The notes under the pieces were generated by a model. The model made no database searches, was not told the DNA's origin, and worked only from the letters and a program-made list of their open reading frames with translations. The position numbers and the translations under genes are program-made. DNA of 64,000 nt from Anseongella ginsenosidimutans (GTDB lineage: Bacteria; Bacteroidota; Bacteroidia; Sphingobacteriales; Sphingobacteriaceae), in the NCBI RefSeq assembly GCF_008033235.1, contig NZ_CP042432.1, forward strand, positions 620,001 through 684,000, in the 5' to 3' direction. Of the stretch, positions 53,638 through 61,031 are shown piece after piece (within the stretch, counting starts at the first letter, position 1; each line of letters opens with the position of its first letter).

Positions 53638-56600
53638 TCAGAAAGTCAGGTTAAGGCCCAGGTTCATGGTCCGCTGCTGCGGGTAGTAGGAGCCGCCGGG
53701 GTTCTCTACTTCCGGGTCAAACATCTTTAGCTTATCGAGGGTAAGGAGGTTCGTACCGGAAAGGTAGATCCGCAGGCGCTCTACACCGATCCCCTTTACG
53801 ACCTTATCCGAAAAAGTATAACCCAGGTCCACGGACTTCAGCCGGATATAACTGGCATCCCTGAGGTACAGGCTGGAAGTTAAGGAGTTGGTAGGATGAG
53901 GGCCTTCCCAGGGCCGCGGATAAAGTGCGTCGCGGTTATCGGGTGTCCAGTAGTCCAGCAGATCCGTGAATGTATTCCTGGACCCGCCCAAAAAGAAGTT
54001 CCTGGCCATACCGTCCAGCAGGCGGTTCACCTTGGTCGCGCCCTGGAACAGCACGGCAAAGTCAAATCTTTTTACCGAACCTCCGAACGACAGGCCGCCG
54101 ATTACCTTAGGCGTACTGTTGTCCATGGAAATGATGGTGATATCGTTGGCATCTACTTTCTGATCGCCGTTGATATCCGCATATTTCACATCTCCGGGCT
54201 GCTGCCCTCCGTTGAACTGGGGATAATAAGAAGCAATATCCTCTTCCGACTGGAAGAAACCAATGGCCTGGTACCCGGTAATGAACCCCAGGGGGCGCCC
54301 GGTTTGCAGCAGGTAATCAGGGATATTGGCCGGCTCATCCAGGGTAATGACCTTGCTTTTGGAAAAACTGCCGTTCAGCGTGACGTAAAAATTCAGCGCT
54401 CCCACCTGGTTCCGGTGGGTAAAGGACATTTCAATACCCTTGTTATCCACTTCTGCATAATTTTCCGCCGGCAGCTGGGCGCCCAGGGTGGCCGGAATGG
54501 AGCGGATGCGTTCCAGCAGGATATCGGAAGTGCGTTTATAAAACACGTCCACGATAAATTCCAGCTTGCTTTTCCAGAGGGAACCTTCCAGTCCCACGTC
54601 CGCAATGGTGGCAGTTTCCCAGGTAACGTTCGGGTTGGGAAGTATCCCCGGCGCGATGCTGGACAGCCCCTCGCTGCCGGACACAATGGTCCCTGAGGGG
54701 TTAAAAGCCTGCAGGTACTGGAAGGTGGGCACTCTGCCGCTGGCATCGTAAACATTCCGGTCATTCCCCACTTCCCCGTAGGATGCCCTCAGCTTGAGGT
54801 TGTCGATAAAGGCCAGGCCGTCATTATCCCGGATAAAGGATTCCTCCCCCAGGCGCCACCCGGCGGAAACGGCCGGGAAGAACCCGTATTTCTTGTTTTC
54901 GGGAAATGCCACTGAACCGTCCCTGCGGAACGACGCTTCAAACATATAACGCTGCTTATAGGTATAATTCACCCGGGCCACGGTACTCCGCCGGCCATCG
55001 TTAAAGGAACCTCCGTTGGCGTCTTTCTGGGCTTCTCCTCCGTAAAAGAACTCATCCAGGCCCTCGGCGGGAAAATTCGTCCGGAAGCCGAAGAAATTAT
55101 TGGACTTGGCATCAAACTGTTCGAACAGGAGGAGCCCGCTGACGTCATGGTCGCCGAAGCTGCGCTGGTAATTCAGCGAAGCGTTCAGGGTAGTCGTATT
55201 ATATTCGTCAAAGCCCTGGCGGAGCGATGTTTTCCCGTTCCATCCGCCGTAAGGATAGATCTCCAGGGTGTTTCCTTCGGCATCCTGCCTGTTCATCAGG
55301 ATAGGTACGTTATAATGCTTGTTATTGCTGTATTCCTTACCGAAAGACGCTCTTCCGGATACAGACAGGCCCTCCACAAAAGGAAGCTTTTGCTTCAGGG
55401 AAAGCGTGGCCTGCAGAATATTCACCTTGGTATTATTGTACCCGGTCTTGATCTCCTCCACGGGATGCTGTTCGTGCGTATAGAAGATGGTGCCGTCAGG
55501 ATTGTAAGCCAGGTCCATCGGGTAGGCGGCCACGATATCGTCGAAAATGGCTTCCGCCGAATAGGCGCTGGCCCGGTGATCGCGGGTGCTGGCATCAAAA
55601 TCGGCCGAAATGGTCAGGTTGTCATTGATATTCGCATCTACGTTAGAGCGGATCGAATACCGTTTGAAGTTGATCCGGTCATACATGCCGTCCTGGTCAA
55701 GGTAGCCCAGGGAAAGGTAATATTTGATCGCCTCGGTGCCCCCGTTGACGCTGATATTCTGCTGGGTCTGGAAAGACTGGTCTTTCAGCGTAAGGCCGTA
55801 CCAGTCGGTTTCCGGGATAACTCCCGTCCTGATATCCTCCAGCTCCTGCGGCGAATACTGGGCGGGTTTACCGGCGTTCAGTACCGCCTGGTTCTTAGTA
55901 AGGGCATATTCATAAGCGCTCAGCACGTCGGGGTACCGGGTGGGCGACTGCATCCCTACGAAGCCGTTGTAATTGAAAGTCGGTTTCCCTTCGCTGCCCC
56001 GCTTGGTGGTGATCAGGATAACGCCGTTGGCAGCCCTGGAGCCGTACACAGCCGTGGCCGAAGCGTCCTTCAGGATAGAAACGCTTTCTATTTCATTAGG
56101 ATCAATGAACTGGAAGTCCCGGACGATCCCGTCCACGACGATCAGCGCACTGTTATCGCCGAACGTGCTGGCGCCCCGGATGGAAATACTGGAGCCGGAA
56201 CCCGGCTTCCCGTTCCCGTTCACAGCGATAAGGCCCGGCAGCCGTCCTACCAGGGCGTTACTGATATTGGTCACAGGCGCCTTGCTGATCTCTTTGGCAT
56301 CAATAGAGGATACCGAACTGGTAAGCGTGATCTTTTTCTGTGTACCGTATCCTACCACAACTACTTCATTCAGCGCCTGGAGGTCACTGGCCAAAACAAT
56401 GTCCACCTGCTGGCCGCTGCTGACCGGTACTTCTTTGCTCACGTAACCCAGAAAGGAAACGACCAGTACTGCCTGTTCTTCTTCCAGAGCGATCTCAAAC
56501 TTTCCATCCATGTCCGTCACCGTTCCTCTCTGCGACCCCTTCACAATGATGGAAACGCCGGGCAGCGGCTCGTTCTCCAGGCTGTCGCTGACCGTTCCGC

Positions 56601-57009
56601 TGACAAGCGCCTGCGCCTTTTGTTCCTTCGCCGGCAGTTCAGGCGCCGGCTGCGGCGCGCTGCCCGGCAAAGAAACAGCCTTTTGCGCCGGCAAAATAGC
56701 ATAGACTTGAGCCGAAACCTGCTCAAAGCGCAAGTCCAGGGGCGTTAAAATGCGGGCCAGCTGCTGTTCCAGTTCCAGGGACCGGTCTACCTTCAGGCGG
56801 GTTTTCTTGTCTTTCAGCGTAGCAGCGTCGTAGGAAAAGAATACTTCGTAACCATTCTCCAGTTCTTTGAGTACCTCTTTCAGTTCACGTGAATCTGCAT
56901 AGCGGTTCAAACGCTTACTTTGCAGCTGCCATTGCGCTTCCGAAATTCCGGGAAGCGCCAGGATAAAAAACAAAAAAGCCAAAACCGAGCTTCGTTCTCT
57001 TACGCTCAT
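53638..57009 (-). CDS. susC: SusC-family TonB-dependent transporter with STN signalling domain
   Basis: This 1123-residue outer-membrane importer has a signal peptide (ending ISEAQ). The STN (secretin/TonB N-terminal) domain (about 30-110; LKEVLKELENGYEVFFSYDAATLKDKKT) would contact the FecR anti-sigma factor. Next come a CarboxypepD-reg-like domain (about 135-215; SGTVSDSLENEPLPGVSIIVKG), NEVVVVGYGTQKK, a plug and a barrel ending in LGLNLTF. The STN domain and the upstream fecR and ECF sigma genes show trans-envelope signalling: substrate binding releases the sigma factor, which raises expression. This contrasts with the first SusC, which has no STN and is under an HTCS. Confidence 0.95.
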   Translation of the reverse strand: MSVRERSSVLAFLFFILALPGISEAQWQLQSKRLNRYADSRELKEVLKELENGYEVFFSYDAATLKDKKTRLKVDRSLELEQQLARILTPLDLRFEQVSAQVYAILPAQKAVSLPGSAPQPAPELPAKEQKAQALVSGTVSDSLENEPLPGVSIIVKGSQRGTVTDMDGKFEIALEEEQAVLVVSFLGYVSKEVPVSSGQQVDIVLASDLQALNEVVVVGYGTQKKITLTSSVSSIDAKEISKAPVTNISNALVGRLPGLIAVNGNGKPGSGSSISIRGASTFGDNSALIVVDGIVRDFQFIDPNEIESVSILKDASATAVYGSRAANGVILITTKRGSEGKPTFNYNGFVGMQSPTRYPDVLSAYEYALTKNQAVLNAGKPAQYSPQELEDIRTGVIPETDWYGLTLKDQSFQTQQNISVNGGTEAIKYYLSLGYLDQDGMYDRINFKRYSIRSNVDANINDNLTISADFDASTRDHRASAYSAEAIFDDIVAAYPMDLAYNPDGTIFYTHEQHPVEEIKTGYNNTKVNILQATLSLKQKLPFVEGLSVSGRASFGKEYSNNKHYNVPILMNRQDAEGNTLEIYPYGGWNGKTSLRQGFDEYNTTTLNASLNYQRSFGDHDVSGLLLFEQFDAKSNNFFGFRTNFPAEGLDEFFYGGEAQKDANGGSFNDGRRSTVARVNYTYKQRYMFEASFRRDGSVAFPENKKYGFFPAVSAGWRLGEESFIRDNDGLAFIDNLKLRASYGEVGNDRNVYDASGRVPTFQYLQAFNPSGTIVSGSEGLSSIAPGILPNPNVTWETATIADVGLEGSLWKSKLEFIVDVFYKRTSDILLERIRSIPATLGAQLPAENYAEVDNKGIEMSFTHRNQVGALNFYVTLNGSFSKSKVITLDEPANIPDYLLQTGRPLGFITGYQAIGFFQSEEDIASYYPQFNGGQQPGDVKYADINGDQKVDANDITIISMDNSTPKVIGGLSFGGSVKRFDFAVLFQGATKVNRLLDGMARNFFLGGSRNTFTDLLDYWTPDNRDALYPRPWEGPHPTNSLTSSLYLRDASYIRLKSVDLGYTFSDKVVKGIGVERLRIYLSGTNLLTLDKLKMFDPEVENPGGSYYPQQRTMNLGLNLTF

Positions 57010-57038
57010 TTTCTTATTATTTAGGTTAATTTATACGA

Positions 57039-57931
57039 TTATCGGCCTTGATTACCAGGGGGCACCGGTTTCCTGCGCAATTGCAGGCCACCTCCGTTTT
57101 CAGCCACTTCCAGGTTATACGTAGTCATCAAAGCTTTTAACAGGACTTCTGCATCGTTGGCGGGAAAAGTGCCGTTAAACAACCTGTTTCCCAGCAGCGT
57201 ATCGGGGAGGGAAACCGCCAGCCCGAAATTATCTTGTATAAGCCGGCATATCTCTTTCACCGGCGTATTCTCAAATACCAGCCTTCCGCTGGTCCAGGAA
57301 GAATACCGGGAGGCGTCCACCTTCCTCTTTTCCAGCCTGGCGCCCTGTCCTTGCCTGGTGACCATTTCCCCGGGGCCATACTGACTGCTTCCCGGTCCTT
57401 GTATTCCAGCCGCACGCTTCCGGAATTAAGCACTACCCGCTGAATCCCCCTTCGGTCGTAGACATTGAACTCAGTACCGAGTACCTGTACTTCCATGCCT
57501 TCCGGGGTATTCACAATAAACCGTTGGTTGTTTCCGGTATGTACTACCGAGAAAAAGGCTTCCCCGCTCAGTTCCACGCTTCTGGGCTCCTGCGGCTGCC
57601 AATTGTTGTCAAAGCTGAGGGAAGAATTGGAATTCAATACCACCCGCGAACTATCGGGAAGGGTGATATGTTTCTGCTCACCGTAGCCAGTGCTATACAG
57701 TATGCGGGAAGAAGGTTCGTGGATAAGCCATATTGATACTGCCAGGAGCAATGCCAGGCTGGCCGCAATGCCCGCGGATCTTTTCCAGCCGGTTTTCCAG
57801 CTGGTTTTCCAGCCCGGACGAATAGCGCGTACCGGCTGTTCCCCTGCGGCTTGCTTCTTTTCAATAGCTGCCTGCAGCCGCCGCCACTGGTCCTGCACGT
57901 CTTTGTCGTTCAGATCGTCCTCAAATTTCAT
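57039..57931 (-). pseudogene. fecR: FecR-family anti-sigma factor, frameshifted
   Basis: This inner-membrane anti-sigma factor partners the ECF sigma at 58025. The N-terminal cytoplasmic part (FEDDLNDKDVQDQWRRL) is followed by one membrane helix (GIAASLALLLAVSIWLIH, about residues 53-70). The FecR domain then follows (YGEQKHITLPDSSRVVLNSNSSLSF, VELSGEAFFSV, VQVLGTEFNVYD). After SMAPG the frame is lost. The continuation (EMVTRQGQGARLEKRKVD... with the DUF4974 domain, VFENTPVKEICRLIQDNFG) is in the next frame to 57039. One G:C pair added in 57368-57375 (CCCCGGGG) repairs it to about 297 residues. A three-fold WKT/WK repeat precedes the membrane helix. If truly broken, the sigma factor would be uncontrolled. 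Confidence 0.9.
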
Positions 57932-58024
57932 AATAAGTTCAGCGGAGATTGCTAACCCGCGATATATGTAAAGAGGAAGTCTTTCGTGTTTTGTAGTGTC
58001 GGTTTATTAAAAAAATGAAAAAGA

Positions 58025-58621
58025 TCAGGAAGACCATCCGGGCATACCCTGGGCAGGGTAAGTAATGGAAGCGGCCTGCACGTCCCGCTGCAGCTCTTTG
58101 CGCAGCGTTTTAATGCCTTTGGAGATCAGGTCCCGCACGGTCTGGTATTGTACTTCCATTACAAGGGTGATCTGGGGATAACTCAATTCCTGGCAATACC
58201 TGAGATAGATCGCTTCCCGCCGCCGGGGAGGGAGTTTGTCAAATGCTTCCCTGAACCGGCTGCTAAAAATAAGCCGGCTCTCCTCTTCCATAAAGCGGTC
58301 TTCCGCCGATGGCTGAGCGGCAGCTTCTGTTTCCGGAATGATAACCGCTTCCGTTTGTTTCCCGCGTTTGCGGGTATGGATGATCCTTCTTCTGAAAGCA
58401 ACCAGCAGGTAGTATTTGATGTTATTCACCGCAGCAAGGCGGTCCCGCCGCTCCCAAAGGTCCAGGAACAATTCATGCAGGCAGTCCATGATTACTTCCT
58501 TGTCGGCAAAAATAGTAAAGCCGTAATTATACAGCGGACGGTAATACCGGTGATAAAGTTCTCCGAAGGCTTTCATATCGCCCTCCCTGAAAGCGTCCCA
58601 CAACTGGCCACCAGTATCCAT
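58025..58621 (-). CDS. ECF RNA polymerase sigma-70 factor
   Basis: This 198-residue sigma factor of the Bacteroidota ECF group is paired with FecR. Region 2 has LWDAFREGDMKAFGELYHRYYRPLYNYGF and ADKEVIMDCLHELFLDLWERRDRL, and region 4 has KLPPRRREAIYLRYCQELSYPQITLVMEVQYQTVRDLISKGIKTLRKEL. It should direct transcription of the SusC/SusD operon when FecR is inactivated through the STN domain. The gene is upstream of fecR on the same strand (93-base gap). A copy of the TRTCCTG direct repeat lies 33 bases before its start. Confidence 0.95.
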   Translation of the reverse strand: MDTGGQLWDAFREGDMKAFGELYHRYYRPLYNYGFTIFADKEVIMDCLHELFLDLWERRDRLAAVNNIKYYLLVAFRRRIIHTRKRGKQTEAVIIPETEAAAQPSAEDRFMEEESRLIFSSRFREAFDKLPPRRREAIYLRYCQELSYPQITLVMEVQYQTVRDLISKGIKTLRKELQRDVQAASITYPAQGMPGWSS

Positions 58622-58653
58622 GCACCTAAGGTGGCAAATATTTCGGCGGCAGG

Positions 58654-58671
58654 TATCCTGCCCTGTCCTGC
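58654..58671. repeat. Direct-repeat motif TRTCCTG-N3-TRTCCTGC, copy 4
   Basis: TATCCTGCCCTGTCCTGC, one base different from copies 2 and 3. It sits in the 51-base gap between the Tat-type oxidoreductase stop (58673) and the sigma factor start (58621), close enough to act in the sigma gene's promoter. Confidence 0.55.
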
Positions 58672-58672
58672 C

Positions 58673-59950
58673 TTAAATACCTATATGATAGGGCTTGCGG
58701 TATTTTTTCCCAAGCAGCTTATTGGCTTTACTGTCCTTGAAGCGCTCCTTAACCGGGTCCCATTCCAGGGAAATTCCCAGTTGGTAAGCAATATTCGCCA
58801 GGTGGCAAACGGTCGCGGAGCGATGGCCTGTTTCTACATCGCAGACGGGAAGTTCCCGGCTTTTAATACAGTTCAGCCAGTCAAGATAATGGTTATCGCT
58901 CTTGTAAAGTCTTTTTTCGCCGGATTTTATTACCTGGGATGCAATGGAAGCCGGGTTGGTTTCCAGGAATTCACGGCTCACCTGCAGCTGTCCTTCGGTA
59001 CCGTTGAACTCGACGGCGAATCCGCGCCCAAAGTCCTCGTGGGTCATGATTACCCCATTTTCATAGCGAAACTGCATTCCGCGCTTTGCTTCCCTGTCCG
59101 GCGGAGGGATCAGTTCCACCGGCCCGGAATTATCCATTCCCAGTGCCCATTGCGCAATATCGAACATATGCGCGCCCCAATCGGAAAGGATTCCGCCCCC
59201 GTATTCCCCGTATAAACGCCAGTTGGGAAAGCCGTCAAAAGACAAGGGCGGGGCCATGACAGAATTGAAAGGACGCTGGGGAGCGGGGCCCAGCCAGGCG
59301 TTCCAATCCAGTCCCCTGGGACTGGCTTCCGCCGGCAGGTCGCAGGAAACGGCCGGGTCGCCAACGTTCACCTTGACCGTTTTTACCTCGCCGATATAAC
59401 CGTTCTGCACCAACTCGCAGGCATGCCGGAAGCTTTCCCGGGAACGCTGCATACTGCCGGTTTGCAGGATACGCTGGTGTTTCCGGGCGGCGCTGACCAT
59501 GGCCCTGCCTTCTTCCACGGTGTGGGATAAAGGTTTTTCGCAATACACGTCTTTGCCAGCCTCCATCGCCTCAATAGCCGGGATAGCATGCCAGTGGTCG
59601 GGGGTTGCAATGATCACTGCGTCTATTTTTTCCAGCAGCTCCCGGTAATTATCGAATCCCAGGGTAGCATTGTAGGAGGACTTGCCGAGTTTTTCGGCAT
59701 AGCGGCCGTTGACCTCTTTTACGAAGCGGTCCAGTTTGCCTTTATACACATCGCAGGCGGCTACTACCCGGCAACCGTCCAGCTTGATAAACTGGCCGGT
59801 AAGGCCGTGGCTTTGTTTGCCGGTACCGATTACCCCCAGGGTCACCTGGTCGCTGGGAGCGGTAAATCCTTTTCCCAGCACCTGCCGGGGAACAATGGTA
59901 AAAAGTGTTGCCGAAGCAAAGGAAGATTGCAGGAATTTTCTTCTTTTCAT
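58673..59950 (-). CDS. Exported Gfo/Idh/MocA-family oxidoreductase (Tat-type signal)
   Basis: This 425-residue protein begins MKRRKFLQSS, a twin-arginine-like signal, followed by a hydrophobic stretch and a cleavage region near VLGKG. The Rossmann domain has LGVIGTGKQSHGL, the catalytic-Lys motif CEKPLSHT lies near residue 140, and the substrate domain has GGGILSDWGAHMFDIAQWALG with Asp/His. Export through Tat suggests folding with bound NAD(P) in the cytoplasm before secretion, typical of the periplasmic glycoside 3-dehydrogenase-like members. It is just upstream of the sigma factor. Together with DUF1080 and ThuA it would complete a C3-oxidation route. Confidence 0.92.
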   Translation of the reverse strand: MKRRKFLQSSFASATLFTIVPRQVLGKGFTAPSDQVTLGVIGTGKQSHGLTGQFIKLDGCRVVAACDVYKGKLDRFVKEVNGRYAEKLGKSSYNATLGFDNYRELLEKIDAVIIATPDHWHAIPAIEAMEAGKDVYCEKPLSHTVEEGRAMVSAARKHQRILQTGSMQRSRESFRHACELVQNGYIGEVKTVKVNVGDPAVSCDLPAEASPRGLDWNAWLGPAPQRPFNSVMAPPLSFDGFPNWRLYGEYGGGILSDWGAHMFDIAQWALGMDNSGPVELIPPPDREAKRGMQFRYENGVIMTHEDFGRGFAVEFNGTEGQLQVSREFLETNPASIASQVIKSGEKRLYKSDNHYLDWLNCIKSRELPVCDVETGHRSATVCHLANIAYQLGISLEWDPVKERFKDSKANKLLGKKYRKPYHIGI

Positions 59951-60038
59951 CGTATTGGTTGTTTGGGCTCCTTAAATATAAGAGGAATTCCTTATCACCG
60001 GAAAAATTTGTACTTGCGAAATTAAAAATTTAATATTT

Positions 60039-60055
60039 ACTTTGCATTACAAAGT
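60039..60055. promoter_or_regulatory. Operator-like palindrome ACTTTG-N5-CAAAGT, copy 1
   Basis: ACTTTG-CATTA-CAAAGT lies seven bases before the ATG at 60062 and overlaps a -7-like TTACTTTG. The same arms and spacing recur at 60998. It is a likely binding site for the winged-helix protein encoded at 60679. Confidence 0.65.
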
Positions 60056-60061
60056 TCTTTT

Positions 60062-60682
60062 ATGAAAGAAGAAGATGTTTATTCTGAATTGAGCGCCATC
60101 CGGAACCTGATGGAACGATCGGCAAAGTTCATTTCCCTGAGCGGATTGTCGGGGATCCTGGCGGGTACTTACGCCCTGGCGGGCGGATGGCTTGCTTACC
60201 GGTTAGTCTACAGGGAAAGCGGCGGGATACAGGTAAGAGAATACTACCTCAGCGATCCGCTGCTCTGGAAGCAGCTGGCGCTGATTGCCGCAGGCGTACT
60301 GGCCCTCTCCCTGGCAACCGGCGTCTGGCTTTCTGTCAGGAAAGCAAGGAAACAGCAGGAAGATTGCTGGAATGCAGGAAGCAAACGCCTGCTGGCGAGC
60401 CTGACGGTGCCTTTACTTTCCGGCGGCCTGTTTATTTTGATCATGTTGTTAAGGGGCCAATACGGGATCATTGTCCCCGCCTGCCTGCTGTTCTACGGGC
60501 TGGCGCTGGTATCCGGCAGCCAGTATACGTTCTCAGACGTAAAATGGCTTGGTTTCTGCGAGATCTTCCTGGGCCTGCTGGCTGCGCTGGTGCCCGGTTA
60601 CGGGTTGATCTTTTGGATAACAGGATTCGGCCTGCTGCACATTATCTATGGAATTGTCATGCATTTTAAATACGACAGGTGA
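60062..60682 (+). CDS. Multi-pass membrane protein of unknown function
   Basis: This 206-residue protein starts with a short charged helix (KEEDVYSELSAIRNLMERSAKF). About six hydrophobic segments follow (near residues 23-45, 72-93, 110-130, 135-150, 158-178 and 180-200). I see no recognised domain. It overlaps the winged-helix gene by four bases (GTGA), so the two are translated together, and it starts next to an operator-like palindrome. In related genomes such proteins accompany a small winged-helix regulator and CreD. A membrane partner that senses envelope state is possible but not shown. Confidence 0.8.
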   Translation: MKEEDVYSELSAIRNLMERSAKFISLSGLSGILAGTYALAGGWLAYRLVYRESGGIQVREYYLSDPLLWKQLALIAAGVLALSLATGVWLSVRKARKQQEDCWNAGSKRLLASLTVPLLSGGLFILIMLLRGQYGIIVPACLLFYGLALVSGSQYTFSDVKWLGFCEIFLGLLAALVPGYGLIFWITGFGLLHIIYGIVMHFKYDR

Positions 60683-60981
60683 AAGCATTCCTGGAACACT
60701 TCGATAAGGCATTTGAGAATCGCGTACGTCTCCAGATAATGAGCGTACTGGTTGCAAATGAAAGTTACGACTTCAATTCACTGAAAGAATTACTGAAGGT
60801 AACCGACGGCAATCTTGCGTCCCATTTAAAAACCCTGGAAAAAGAAACCTATATCGAAGTGAACAAGAAATTTGTGGGACGGAAGCCCAATACACGGTAT
60901 ACGGCTTCAAAAAAAGGGAGAGAAGCTTTCAGGAAACACCTGGAAGCATTGGAACTACTAATAGAGCAACAGAAGAGATAA
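60679..60981 (+). CDS. Winged-helix transcriptional regulator
   Basis: This 100-residue DNA-binding protein of the ArsR/MarR-like HTH_34 type contains NRVRLQIMSVLVANESYDFNSLKELLKVTDGNLASHLKTLEKETYIEV and then the wing GRKPNTRYTASKKGREAF. It has no effector domain. The start is a GTG at 60679 overlapping the previous stop. The two identical-arm palindromes at 60039 and 60998 flank its operon and precede creD, so it probably represses both promoters. Confidence 0.9.
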   Translation: MKAFLEHFDKAFENRVRLQIMSVLVANESYDFNSLKELLKVTDGNLASHLKTLEKETYIEVNKKFVGRKPNTRYTASKKGREAFRKHLEALELLIEQQKR

Positions 60982-60997
60982 ATTTTTTTACCCAAAT

Positions 60998-61014
60998 ACT
61001 TTGTATTTCAAAGT
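60998..61014. promoter_or_regulatory. Operator-like palindrome ACTTTG-N5-CAAAGT, copy 2
   Basis: TACTTTGTATTTCAAAGTA (60997-61015) is a perfect palindrome with seven-base arms. It lies between the winged-helix stop (60981) and creD (61032) and has the same arms and spacing as 60039-60055. Confidence 0.7.
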
Positions 61015-61031
61015 ACTTTAAATCAAAAAAC

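Noticed and set aside
51953-56748. Very long plus-strand frames (493 and 533 codons)
   Set aside because: They are antisense to SusD and SusC, which are unmistakable; no recognisable protein features are in the antisense products.
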